From Silanimonas sp. (GTDB lineage: Bacteria > Pseudomonadota > Gammaproteobacteria > Xanthomonadales > Xanthomonadaceae), in contig BPKK01000005.1 in assembly GCA_026005095.1 (NCBI GenBank), positions 87,913-151,912 on the forward strand: a DNA stretch of 64,000 nucleotides, written 5' to 3'. The stretch's first letter is position 1; each line of letters opens with the position of its first letter. A program made the translations under genes and the position numbers. Under the pieces are notes generated by a model, which had not been told where the DNA came from, searched no databases, and saw nothing but the letters and a program-made list of their open reading frames with translations. This document shows, piece after piece, positions 37,939 through 48,890 of this stretch.

Positions 37939-38175
37939 ATGGGCCGCAAGTGTCAGCTGACCGGCAAGGGCGTGATGTCGGGCAACAATGTTTCCCACGC
38001 CAACAACAAGACCCGCCGCCGTTTCTCGGCGAACATCCATGAGCGCCGTTTCTGGGTGGCCAGCGAGAACCGCTGGGTGAAGCTGCGCATCTCGACGAAC
38101 GCGCTGCGCACCATCGACAAGAACGGCATCGACGCCGTGCTCGCCGAGCTGCGTGCCTCGGGCGTCAAGGTCTAA
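37939..38175 (+). CDS. rpmB: 50S ribosomal protein L28
   Basis: A 78-residue ribosomal protein: [20 protein letters not shown], then [18 protein letters not shown] and the basic C-terminal part, as in L28. The start has AGGAGGG about 6 nt upstream. rpmG follows 12 nt downstream, the usual rpmBG operon. Conserved single Cys only (zinc-free form). Confidence 0.97.
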   Translation: MGRKCQLTGKGVMSGNNVSHANNKTRRRFSANIHERRFWVASENRWVKLRISTNALRTIDKNGIDAVLAELRASGVKV

Positions 38176-38187
38176 GGGAGAACGCAC

Positions 38188-38352
38188 ATGGCCTCGAAGC
38201 GCGACAAGATCCGCCTGGTGTCCTCGGCCGGTACCGGCCACTTCTACACCACGGACAAGAACAAGAAGACGATGACCGGCAAGTTCGAGATCAAGAAGTA
38301 CGATCCGACCATCCGCAAGCACGTCATCTACAAGGAAGCGAAGATCAAGTAA
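38188..38352 (+). CDS. rpmG: 50S ribosomal protein L33
   Basis: A 54-residue protein (ATG 38188, TAA 38350) with [20 protein letters not shown], then [20 protein letters not shown] and the ending [10 protein letters not shown]: the zinc-free (C-minus) L33. GGAG about 9 nt upstream. Followed by a strong intrinsic terminator. Confidence 0.97.
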   Translation: MASKRDKIRLVSSAGTGHFYTTDKNKKTMTGKFEIKKYDPTIRKHVIYKEAKIK

Positions 38353-38380
38353 GCCGCGCGCTGCCTCGATCCGCTCTGCG

Positions 38381-38408
38381 AAAACCCGCCCGCGAGGGCG
38401 GGTTTTTT
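38381..38408 (+). terminator. Rho-independent terminator of rpmBG
   Basis: AAAA-CCCGCCC, loop GCGA, GGGCGGG-TTTTTT; stem of 7 GC pairs extended by A-T pairs. It sits between rpmG and acs. Confidence 0.9.
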
Positions 38409-38460
38409 GTTTCCGGCGGCCATCGCACACTGGGGCCCCGCACCGTGCGACCCGCCCACC

Positions 38461-40434
<1,974 letters not shown>

Positions 40435-40488
40435 GCAGTACCAGCCCGCGGCGTACACTGCACCGGTACCCCTTGCCGAGGGCGCCCG

Positions 40489-41913
40489 ATGGACAGCCGC
40501 GAACCCGCCACGCCCACGCCCGATACGCTCGCCGCCACCCTCGCCCGCCTGCGCGCGGCCTGGCAACGCCAGCGTCCGGACCATGCCCAGCGCATGGCGG
40601 ATCTCGAACGTCTGGACAAAGCCATCCGCCATCGGCGCGAGGCGATCGTGGCCGCCATCGATGCCGACTTCGGCCGTCGCGCAGCCGTGGAGACCCTGGC
40701 CGCCGACGTGATGGTGACGCTAGAGGAGATCAAGCACGTCCGCCGCCACCTCAAACGCTGGATGCGCCCGCGCCGTGCAGCGGTCAATCCGCTGTTCCTG
40801 CCGGCACGCGGCGAGATCCGCTACCAGCCGCTCGGCGTGGTGGGCATCGTCGCGCCCTGGAACTACCCCTTCCAACTCGCCCTGATCCCGCTGGTGGACG
40901 CGATCGCCGCGGGCAACCACGTGATGGTCAAGCCGAGCGAGTTCACCCCGCGCACCAGCGCCCTCATCCGTGAGCTCTGCGCCGAGGTGTTCCCGGACGA
41001 GCGGGTGGCCGTGATCGAAGGCGATGCCGCGGTGGGCGCGGCCTTCGCCGCCCTGCCCTTCGACCATCTGCTGTTCACCGGCTCCACTGCCGTGGGCCGC
41101 AAGGTGATGGCCGCCGCAGCACCGAACCTCACGCCGGTCACGCTGGAGCTCGGCGGCAAGTCGCCCGCGCTTATCGCTCCCGGCTTCGACATCGTGCGCG
41201 CCGCCGAGCGCATCGCCACCGGCAAGCTGTTCAATGCCGGCCAGACCTGCGTGGCCCCGGACTACGTGCTGGTGCCGGCCGGCCTGCGCGATGCCTTCGT
41301 CGATGCCTTCTTCGCCGCGCTGGCCAAGCGCCATCCCCGCCTCGCAGACAACCCCGATCTCACCTGCATCATCAGCCCACGCCAGGCCGCCCGCCTGCGC
41401 GAATGGATCGAGGATGCGCAGGCGCGCGGCGTGGCCATCCGCCAGCACACCCCGGACGAGGGCAGTGCCGCCCCCGGCGAACTGGTACCGCCCACCGTGC
41501 TGCTCGATCCGCCCGACGAGGCGCGGGTGATGCAGGAGGAAATCTTCGGCCCGTTGCTGCCGGTAAAAAGCTACACCAGCCATGACGAGGCCCTTGCCTA
41601 CATCCTCGGTCGCGAGCGGCCGCTTGCCTTCTATCCCTTCGACGAGGACCGCAAGCGCCTCAAACGCACCCTCGAGACGGTGGTGGCCGGCAGTGTCTGC
41701 GTGAACGACACCTTGATCCAGTTCGGCCAGCACGAATTGCCGATTGGCGGCGTCGGTGCCTCTGGCATGGGGCACTACCACGGCCATGCCGGCTTCCTGA
41801 CCTTCAGCAAGGCCATGCCGGTGCTGTACCAGACGCGCTGGAACGGCATGGGTCTGTTCGACCCGCCCTATTCCGAGCTGATCAAACGGCTGCTGGCCTT
41901 CCTCACGCGCTGA
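40489..41913 (+). CDS. Coniferyl-aldehyde-dehydrogenase-like ALDH
   Basis: A 474-residue class 3-like ALDH. Catalytic residues are readable: APWNYPFQ (oxyanion Asn), LELGGKSP (general base Glu), AGQTCVAPDY (nucleophile Cys) and EEIFGPLLPV. Annotated coniferyl aldehyde dehydrogenases of this type occur next to rpmBG in related bacteria. Physiological aldehyde not known; acetate-producing use with acs is inferred. Confidence 0.92.
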   Translation: MDSREPATPTPDTLAATLARLRAAWQRQRPDHAQRMADLERLDKAIRHRREAIVAAIDADFGRRAAVETLAADVMVTLEEIKHVRRHLKRWMRPRRAAVNPLFLPARGEIRYQPLGVVGIVAPWNYPFQLALIPLVDAIAAGNHVMVKPSEFTPRTSALIRELCAEVFPDERVAVIEGDAAVGAAFAALPFDHLLFTGSTAVGRKVMAAAAPNLTPVTLELGGKSPALIAPGFDIVRAAERIATGKLFNAGQTCVAPDYVLVPAGLRDAFVDAFFAALAKRHPRLADNPDLTCIISPRQAARLREWIEDAQARGVAIRQHTPDEGSAAPGELVPPTVLLDPPDEARVMQEEIFGPLLPVKSYTSHDEALAYILGRERPLAFYPFDEDRKRLKRTLETVVAGSVCVNDTLIQFGQHELPIGGVGASGMGHYHGHAGFLTFSKAMPVLYQTRWNGMGLFDPPYSELIKRLLAFLTR

Positions 41914-41960
41914 CGCGTCCTGCGCTTGTCGCGCGCGGTGTCCATCCCCATCCTGTGGCG

Positions 41961-44015
41961 ATGGACACCACGCGCAATCCCCTGCTTTCTTCCGGCCCCC
42001 TGCCGGACTTCCCCGCCATCCGCCCCGAGCATGTGCTGCCAGCCGTCGAGGCCGTGCTCGCGGAATATCGCGAGGCAGTCGAACGCCTCGTGGCCGACCC
42101 CGCCGCCCGCGATTTCGATTCGCTGGCCGCACCGCTCGAAGCCCTCGACGAGAAGCTCGCGCGCGTCTGGTCGCCGGTCTCGCACCTGCATGGGGTGATG
42201 GATTCGCCCGAGCTGCGAGAGGTGTATGCCGAGGCCGATGAACGCATCACCGGCTTCACCACCGAACTCGGCCAGCACCGCGGTCTTTATGAGGCGATGA
42301 AGTCGGTGCGTGAAGGGGCGGGCTTTGCCGCGCTCGACCGCGCCCAGCGCACCCTGGTCGAGGATAGCCTGCGCGGCTTCCGCCTCTCCGGCGTGGCCCT
42401 GGAGGAGCCGGCGCGCCAGCGCTTCCGTGAAATCCAGACCGAGCTCTCGCGTCTCGATACCGCCTTCGAGGAGGCCGTGCTGGACGCCACCGAGGCCTGG
42501 TCGCTGCCGGTGGAGGAGGCGCAGCTCGCCGGCCTGCCGCCCTCGGCCCGCGAACTGCTGGCCGGGCAGGCGCGCGCGAAGGGCCGGGAGGGCTTCCTCG
42601 CCACGCTGAAAGGCCCGGTGGTGCAGGCCATCCTCACCCATGCCGACGACCGCGCCCTACGCGAGGCGGTATACACCGCCTACCACACCCGCGCCTCCGA
42701 CCAGGGCCCGCATGCCGGGCGCTTCGACAACAGCGAGCGCATCGCTCGCATCCTCGCCCTGCGCCACGAAGCAGCACAGTTGCTCGGCTTCCCCAGCGCC
42801 GCGCACGAGTCCCTGGAGGACAAGATGGCCGGCACGCCGGAGCGCGTGCTCGGCTTCCTGCGCGAGCTGGCGGTGCGGGCGAAGCCGGTGGCCGAGCGCG
42901 AGCTGGCCGAGCTGCGCGCCTTCGCCGCCGACACGCTCGGCCTTGCCACGCTCGAGCCCTGGGACATCGCCTGGGCCAGCGAGAAGCTACGGGTGCAGCG
43001 CTTCGCCTTCGAAGAAGAACAGCTGAAACCCTGGTTCGCCCTGCCGAAGGTGCTGGAGGGCTTGCTGGAGCTCGCCGGCGAACTCTTCGGCGTCGTGTTC
43101 CGCGAGCGCCGCGACGTGCCCGTCTGGCATCCCGACGTACAGTACTTCGAGGTGCTGGACCCCGATGGCACGCTGCGCGCCGGCGTCTACTTCGACCATT
43201 ACGCCCGCGAGGGCAAGCGCGGCGGGGCCTGGATGGACGTCTGCCGCTCGCGCTTCACTGCGACGGGCCAGATCCCGGTGGCCTACCTCACCTGCAATGC
43301 CGCACCGCCGGCCGAGGGCCGGCCCAGCCTGCTCACCCACGACGACGTGGTGACCCTGTTCCACGAGTTCGGCCACGGCCTGCACCACCTGCTCACCGAG
43401 ATCGGCTGGCCGGCCGTCTCCGGCATCCACGGCGTGGAATGGGACGCGGTGGAGCTGCCCAGCCAGTTCATGGAGAACTTCGCCTGGAAACGCGAGGCAC
43501 TGGACCGTTTCGCCCGCCACTGGCAGACCGGCGAGCCGCTGCCCGATGCGCTGTTCGCGAAGATGCGCGCCGCCCGGCATTTCCATGCCGGCCTGTTCCT
43601 GGTGCGGCAGCTGGAATACGCACTGTTCGATTTCCGCCTGCACCTCGAATACGACCCGGCCCGCGGGCCGCGCACCCTCGAACTGCTGGAGGAAGTACGG
43701 CACGAGGTGGCAGTGGTGTGGCCGCCGGCCTGGCAGCGCTTCCCGCATGCCTTCACCCACATCTTCGCCGGTGGCTATGCCGCGGGGTACTACAGCTATC
43801 TTTGGGCCGAGGTGCTGAGCGCCGATGCCTTTGCCGCCTTCGAGGAGGCGGAAAAGACCCGCGGCCGCCTGATCGACGCCGAGACCGGGGCGCGGCTGCG
43901 CCGCGAGGTGCTGGCGGTGGGCGGCTCGCGCCCGGCGCTGGAGAGCTTCGTCGCCTTCCGCGGCCGCGAGCCGGACCCCGGCGCCCTGCTGCGCAGCTAC
44001 GGGCTTGCGGCCTGA
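41961..44015 (+). CDS. prlC: Oligopeptidase A (M3 family)
   Basis: Zinc endopeptidase degrading cytoplasmic peptides and signal-peptide fragments. 684 residues; the zinc site is VVTLFHEFGHGLHHLL (HExxH), with a later Glu in the MENFAWKRE region. Other family blocks: FDTAFEEAVLDATEAWSLP and GGYAAGYYSYLWAEVLSADAF. The frame opens six bases earlier at a GTG; I prefer the ATG at 41961 (MDTTRNPLL). Confidence 0.95.
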   Translation: MDTTRNPLLSSGPLPDFPAIRPEHVLPAVEAVLAEYREAVERLVADPAARDFDSLAAPLEALDEKLARVWSPVSHLHGVMDSPELREVYAEADERITGFTTELGQHRGLYEAMKSVREGAGFAALDRAQRTLVEDSLRGFRLSGVALEEPARQRFREIQTELSRLDTAFEEAVLDATEAWSLPVEEAQLAGLPPSARELLAGQARAKGREGFLATLKGPVVQAILTHADDRALREAVYTAYHTRASDQGPHAGRFDNSERIARILALRHEAAQLLGFPSAAHESLEDKMAGTPERVLGFLRELAVRAKPVAERELAELRAFAADTLGLATLEPWDIAWASEKLRVQRFAFEEEQLKPWFALPKVLEGLLELAGELFGVVFRERRDVPVWHPDVQYFEVLDPDGTLRAGVYFDHYAREGKRGGAWMDVCRSRFTATGQIPVAYLTCNAAPPAEGRPSLLTHDDVVTLFHEFGHGLHHLLTEIGWPAVSGIHGVEWDAVELPSQFMENFAWKREALDRFARHWQTGEPLPDALFAKMRAARHFHAGLFLVRQLEYALFDFRLHLEYDPARGPRTLELLEEVRHEVAVVWPPAWQRFPHAFTHIFAGGYAAGYYSYLWAEVLSADAFAAFEEAEKTRGRLIDAETGARLRREVLAVGGSRPALESFVAFRGREPDPGALLRSYGLAA

Positions 44016-44089
44016 GGCGGGCGCACTTTCAGATCCGATTCACCCGGCCGGGCTTGGAATGCTCCGGAGCCTCCCACGAGCCCGCCGCC

Positions 44090-45001
44090 ATGCGCCGCGT
44101 CGCCCTGCTTGCCGCCCTTGCCCTGCCGCTCGCCGGCTGCGTCACCTACGAGGTGGTCGACCACGACACCTATTACCGGCGCAGCGACGGCGCCATCGTC
44201 TACCGCGGCGAGGTCTATTACCCCGAGACGTACCCCGAGACGCGCGTGCTCGACCCCTACGACGCCTGGTTCTACGGCTGGCGCGGGCCGGTGGTGGTGC
44301 TCGACCGCTGGCATGACCCGTGGTACGACCCCTGGTTCGATCCCTGGTTCGGCTCGCGGGTGTCGGTGAGCCGCTGGAGCAGCGGCTGGCACTGGAGCTA
44401 CGGCCTCGGCTGGTGGAGTCCCTGGCCCCATGGCTGGGGCTACGGATGGGGCTACGGCCATGGCTGGCAGGGGGGCGGCTGGCACCGCCCTCCCGGCGGA
44501 GGGCACCGCCCGCCGCCCACGGCGGCCATCGAACGGCCGATGCCAAAGCCGGTGGTGCTGGGCAGCGGGCCCACGGTGAACCTGCCGCCCCGCGACGGCC
44601 CGCGGGCCGATGGCGAGGCCGTCTGGCCGCGGGCCAGCGGCCGCCAGCAACCCGAGCCCTGGCCCGGGGCGGCGAGTCCGCGCTGGCAGGAGGCCCGGCC
44701 CATGCCGCGCCGCCCGGTCGAGGTTCCGGCGGAAGTCAGCGCAGACCGGCTGCGCCGCATGCCGGAGGCCCCCGTGCGGATCGAGCGGCCGATGCCGCGG
44801 GAAGCCCTCCTCCAAGCCGGACGCCCGCTCTACCGCGAGCCTTCGATGCCGGTGGAACGCCCGATGCCGATCGAGCGGCCCGTGATGGCAGAACGCCCGC
44901 CCGTCTTCGAGCGGCCGCTGCCCGCCGAACGCCCCGCGCCGGCCTGGACGCCCTCGCCGCGCGAGGAGCGTTCTCCGGAGGCGGAAGAACGCATCGAGTG
45001 A
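44090..45001 (+). CDS. Trp/Pro-rich repetitive lipoprotein
   Basis: A 303-residue predicted lipoprotein: lipobox ALPLAGC with Cys17, a region of near-repeats around DPWYDPWFDPWFG and an extremely Trp/Gly/His-rich stretch (GLGWWSPWPHGWGYGWGYG, then HGWQGGGW), then a C-terminal half with Arg-Pro repeats (IERPMP, VERPMP, IERPVM, AERPPV, ERPLPAERP). No catalytic domain seen; likely an outer-membrane-anchored, disordered or metal-binding surface protein. Follows prlC by 74 nt. Confidence 0.82.
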   Translation: MRRVALLAALALPLAGCVTYEVVDHDTYYRRSDGAIVYRGEVYYPETYPETRVLDPYDAWFYGWRGPVVVLDRWHDPWYDPWFDPWFGSRVSVSRWSSGWHWSYGLGWWSPWPHGWGYGWGYGHGWQGGGWHRPPGGGHRPPPTAAIERPMPKPVVLGSGPTVNLPPRDGPRADGEAVWPRASGRQQPEPWPGAASPRWQEARPMPRRPVEVPAEVSADRLRRMPEAPVRIERPMPREALLQAGRPLYREPSMPVERPMPIERPVMAERPPVFERPLPAERPAPAWTPSPREERSPEAEERIE

Positions 45002-45057
45002 TCCTGCCCGCCATGCCCCGCTGTTAGGCTGCCGCAGCCAGGGTGGAGAGGGGCACG

Positions 45058-48000
45058 GTGGCGACGGAGGCAGGCAAGGGCGCGGGCACCGGGATGGTGG
45101 ACTGGCGGGGGCGGCTGCTCGTCCTCCTCCAGTTCACCCTGCTTGCCTGCATCGCCAACTCGCTGGCCCTGCAGCTGCCCGGCAGTACGCCCTTTCTCGT
45201 CGGCAACATGGCCGGGGTGGCCGTGGCCCTGCGCTTCGGATTCGCCCCGAGCCTGCCGGTGGCCCTGGCCGCCACCGCCATCACCGCCGAACCCGCCTGG
45301 TGCGGGCTGGCGGTGTTGGAATGCTTGCTGGTGGCTCGGCAGCGCCAGGCCCGGCTTGGGCTGTTCGCGCGCTGGTGGCGGGTGTGGCTGCCGCTGCTGC
45401 CGGTGGCGCTCTGGGCCACCATCCCGCCCGCAGGGCCCGAGCCGCTGGCCTGGGGCCTCGGCCTCGCGGTGGTGCTGGCCACCGGCGCCACCTCGCTGGC
45501 CGGCGCCACGCTGCTGGCGCGGGTGACCCGCTCGCGCCGGCAACGGGCCGGCCAGTCGCTCGACCAGCAGCTCTCGGTGCAGCTCGCCACCCTGATGGCC
45601 GCGCCGGCCACCTTCCTGGTCTGCGGCCTGCTGCAGTGGGGGCACCAGCTCGACCTGCGGCAGTCGGCCCTGCTGCTGGAGGGCCGGGCCATGCAGCTCT
45701 CCGCCCTCGTGGTGGCCGAACTCGAAGCGCACCGCGATGCCGTGGCCCAAGTCGCTCTGCATCTGCCGCAGCTGGGCAAGGAAGCGAGCCTCGCCGGCCT
45801 GCTCAAGACCCACCCCGCCTTTCTCTCCGTGCTGATCACCGATGCGCACGGCAATGTCGAGCTCGCCATGCGCGCCGGAGAACCCCCACGGCAGGGCGGC
45901 GGGAACGTGGCCGACCGGCGGTATTTTCGCGACACCCTGATCGCCCGTGCGCCTACCGTCTCGCCCGTGTTCCGTGGCCGTGGACTCGGCAACGACATCA
46001 TCGTCGCCGTGGCGGCCCCGCGCTTCGATGCCGAAGGGCGCTTCGCCGGCGTACTGCAAGGCGCCATCGCGCCGAACCAGCTCGCCCACCGCTACCGGCT
46101 CGTACTGGATGGCGAGGGTCTGCACCACCTGGTGCTCGATGCCGACGGCCAGGTGGCCTTGAGCTCGCTGCCCGCCCTGCCCCCGCTCAGCGCCTTTGGC
46201 AGTCGGGCCGAAGGCGTGCTGGGGCACCAGGCGCAACCCTGGTGGGCGCGCTGGCTGCTGCCCGGCCCCGATCTGCGCCTTGGCCCCGACGGCCGCCAGC
46301 TCGGGGTGATGCAGGAGGATGCCGCCCTGCACTGGCGCAGCGTGGTGCTGCAGCCCATGGCGCCGCTGGAACAGCAGCAGACGCTGCGCTCCCTCACCGC
46401 CGCCCTCGCAGTGCTGACCCTGATCCTGGGCCTGCAGTGGATCGCCCGCGCCTTCGCCCGCCGCCATACCCGCGACCTTGCCCACATCGTCGAACGCCTG
46501 CACCGGCTCGGCACCGAGCCGATGGCACACGCGCCCTCTCAGACGCCAGCCGAGATGGGTAGCCGTGAACTCTCCGCCCTGCTCGCCGACATCGCGCGTA
46601 CCGAGGCCCGACTTGCCGAGCTGCACGAGGCCTTGCGCGCCGCGGCCGAGGAGCAGTCGGCACTCAACCGCCTGCTGGAGCGCCGGGTGGCGGAGCGCAC
46701 CGAGGAACTGCGCCTTGCCTTGGCACGGGCCGAAGGCCTCGCCCGTGCCAAGTCGGCCTTCCTCGCCAACATGAGCCACGAGCTGCGCACTCCGCTCGCC
46801 GCCATCCTCGGTTATTCCGAGCAGGCGCTGCGCCCCGGCACGCCCTCCGAGGAACAGCGCCGCTGCCTCGAAACCGTGCTCCGACATGGCCGGCATCTGC
46901 TCGAGATCGTCAACGACGTACTCGATGCCAGCAAGATCGAGGCTGGTCAGATGCGCATCCGGACCGAACCGCTGGACCCGCGGCGGCTTGCCGCCGAGGC
47001 GCTGGAGCTGCTGCGCCCGCGGGCCGTGGAGAAAGGTCTCGGGCTCCGGCTGGAAGCGGAAGTCCCCCTGCCCGCCGAAGTACTGGCCGATCCGCTGCGA
47101 CTCAAACAGATCCTACTCAACCTGCTCAGCAACGCAGTGAAGTTCACCGAGCGTGGTGAGGTGGTGCTGCGCCTCGGCGGCGAGGAAGCCAGGGGCGAGT
47201 GGTGGGCCGAGGTGGAAGATACCGGCATCGGCATGGATGCCGCGCAGTGTGAACGCGTGTTCCAGCGCTTCGAACAGGCCGACGATTCCACCACCCGGCG
47301 CTTCGGCGGCACCGGGCTTGGGCTCTACATCTCCCGCGAGCTGGCCCGCGGCATGGGCGGCGAACTCTCGGTGGAAAGCCAGCCGGGTCGCGGCAGCCGC
47401 TTCCGGCTGCGCCTGCCGGTGGGCCTCGACCGCCCCTGGCAAGTCATCGCCGCCGCCACCGCCCCCGAGGCCAGCCCCCCGGTGGCGGAGGCCCCGCCCA
47501 CGCTGCACGGCCGGGTGCTGGTGGTGGACGACGTAGCCGACCTGCGCCGCCTGCTGCGCCTGCGCGTAGAGGCCACCGGCGCCAGCGTGGTCGAGGCCGG
47601 CGATGGCGAAACCGCCTTGGCCCGCCTGCACGAGGGCGGCATCGACCTCGTGCTGCTGGACATGCACATGCCCGGCATGGATGGCCGGGAGACGGTACGC
47701 CGCCTGCGCGCGGCGGGCGAGCGTCTACCGGTGTATGCCTGCAGCGCCGATGTCCTGCCCGAGGACGTAGCCGCCTTCCTGGCCGAGGGCTGCGATGGCG
47801 CGCTTGCAAAGCCGGTCGAGACCGCAGCCCTGCATGCCGTGCTGGTACGGCATCTCGCCGCCGCAGCCCCCGGCGCGCCGCCCGCCAGCCCGGCTGCGGC
47901 GCCCCCGGCAGTCATGGCGGGGCCGGCCACCGGCGGCACCGGCCCCACCGCCGACCCTCTGGCCCAGGCCCTGGCCGCCATCCGCGCCCGCTTCGTGGCT

Positions 48001-48279
48001 GGCGCGGCCGGCGAACGCGCCCGGCTTGCCGAGGCCTTCCGCCAACGGGATTTCGACGCCCTGCGCCAACAGGCGCACCGACTCAAGGGCAGCGCCGGCA
48101 CCTTTGGCTTTGCCGCGGTGAGTGAGGCCGCCGCGTCGCTCGAGACCATCGTCACCGATCCCGACGCCGTGACCGATACTGACCTGGCGACCCGGATCGC
48201 CGCGCTGGATTCACAGCTCGCCGCCCTAGACTGCACGGGTCCGGCCAGCACGCCGTCCACCGCCCCGCCCCGCCCATGA
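45058..48279 (+). CDS. Hybrid sensor histidine kinase (membrane sensor, HisKA, HATPase, REC, HPt)
   Basis: A 1073-residue hybrid kinase. N-terminal membrane region with several helices (residues 20-200), a periplasmic Cache-like domain (LSALVVAELEAH to about 430, with FLSVLITDAHGNVELA and RRYFRDTL), a helix near 455, coiled coil, HisKA with NMSHELRTPL (His574), HATPase (EDTGIGM, GGTGLGLYIS), a receiver domain (Asp868, LLDMHMPGMDG) and an HPt domain (HRLKGSAGTFG, His1007). The start is a GTG with GGAGAGGGG before it; an ATG at 45094 is possible. Coupled to a response regulator. Confidence 0.93.
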   Translation: MATEAGKGAGTGMVDWRGRLLVLLQFTLLACIANSLALQLPGSTPFLVGNMAGVAVALRFGFAPSLPVALAATAITAEPAWCGLAVLECLLVARQRQARLGLFARWWRVWLPLLPVALWATIPPAGPEPLAWGLGLAVVLATGATSLAGATLLARVTRSRRQRAGQSLDQQLSVQLATLMAAPATFLVCGLLQWGHQLDLRQSALLLEGRAMQLSALVVAELEAHRDAVAQVALHLPQLGKEASLAGLLKTHPAFLSVLITDAHGNVELAMRAGEPPRQGGGNVADRRYFRDTLIARAPTVSPVFRGRGLGNDIIVAVAAPRFDAEGRFAGVLQGAIAPNQLAHRYRLVLDGEGLHHLVLDADGQVALSSLPALPPLSAFGSRAEGVLGHQAQPWWARWLLPGPDLRLGPDGRQLGVMQEDAALHWRSVVLQPMAPLEQQQTLRSLTAALAVLTLILGLQWIARAFARRHTRDLAHIVERLHRLGTEPMAHAPSQTPAEMGSRELSALLADIARTEARLAELHEALRAAAEEQSALNRLLERRVAERTEELRLALARAEGLARAKSAFLANMSHELRTPLAAILGYSEQALRPGTPSEEQRRCLETVLRHGRHLLEIVNDVLDASKIEAGQMRIRTEPLDPRRLAAEALELLRPRAVEKGLGLRLEAEVPLPAEVLADPLRLKQILLNLLSNAVKFTERGEVVLRLGGEEARGEWWAEVEDTGIGMDAAQCERVFQRFEQADDSTTRRFGGTGLGLYISRELARGMGGELSVESQPGRGSRFRLRLPVGLDRPWQVIAAATAPEASPPVAEAPPTLHGRVLVVDDVADLRRLLRLRVEATGASVVEAGDGETALARLHEGGIDLVLLDMHMPGMDGRETVRRLRAAGERLPVYACSADVLPEDVAAFLAEGCDGALAKPVETAALHAVLVRHLAAAAPGAPPASPAAAPPAVMAGPATGGTGPTADPLAQALAAIRARFVAGAAGERARLAEAFRQRDFDALRQQAHRLKGSAGTFGFAAVSEAAASLETIVTDPDAVTDTDLATRIAALDSQLAALDCTGPASTPSTAPPRP

Positions 48280-48677
48280 ATGCCCGCCCGCTGCGCCACA
48301 TTCTCTGCGCCGATGACGACCCCGACATGCGCATGATCCTCGAGATCGCGCTCGGCACGATCGGCGGCTGGGAGGTGAGCCTGGCCGCCGACGGCGAGGA
48401 AGCCCTGGCGGCCGCCCGCGCCCAGCGCCCGGACCTGATCCTGCTCGATGCCTCGATGGCCGGAATCGACGGCCCGAATACCCTGCAGCTGCTGCGGGCC
48501 GACCCGGGCCTGGCCGACATCCCGGTGGCCTTCGTCACCGGCCACGCCGACACGGCCGCTCAGGCTGCGCTCAAGGCCCTTGGCGCCGCCGACGTGATCA
48601 GCAAGCCCTTCGATCCTACCGCCCTGCCAGCGCGCATCCGCGCCCTCTGGGCCGCCCTGGGCGGCGCGGCGACCTGA
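48276..48677 (+). CDS. Single-domain response regulator
   Basis: A 133-residue CheY-like receiver: acidic pocket ADDDPDMR, phosphoacceptor Asp58 in LILLDASMAGIDG, Thr in FVTGHAD and Lys in DVISKPFDP. No output domain. The ATG overlaps the hybrid kinase stop, so it is its direct partner: HPt His1007 is the expected phosphate donor. Downstream targets unknown. Confidence 0.95.
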   Translation: MNARPLRHILCADDDPDMRMILEIALGTIGGWEVSLAADGEEALAAARAQRPDLILLDASMAGIDGPNTLQLLRADPGLADIPVAFVTGHADTAAQAALKALGAADVISKPFDPTALPARIRALWAALGGAAT

Positions 48678-48705
48678 GCCGCGCCCACCACCGGAGCGCG
48701 GGCAT

Positions 48706-48739
48706 AAAAAAGCCAGGAGCTCCCCCCGGAACTCCTGGC
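48706..48739 (-). terminator. Rho-independent terminator downstream of chemoreceptor 1
   Basis: On the minus strand: stem GCCAGGAG / CTCCTGGC closing a loop of about 12 nt, followed by TTTTTT (A-run 48706-48711 on plus). It lies 150 nt after the chemoreceptor stop; the hairpin without a plus-strand T-run could also slow the response-regulator transcript. Confidence 0.75.
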
Positions 48740-48890
48740 CGGTGTTCCTGCCCTCCTGACAGCGGCGCTCACGCGCAGCGGTCACGCCCCCCGGCGCTGG
48801 ATGAGGCGGGAACCCGAACATTTTGCACGAAGCCACCCGAAACCGCGTGAGCAAATCGTCAAACGGCGTCAAAACGTGGGCCGGTGCTCA

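Noticed and set aside
44830..46896. Long minus-strand open frame over the hybrid kinase and lipoprotein
   Set aside because: Antisense shadow caused by high third-position GC; no domain, and the plus-strand genes have full domain signatures.
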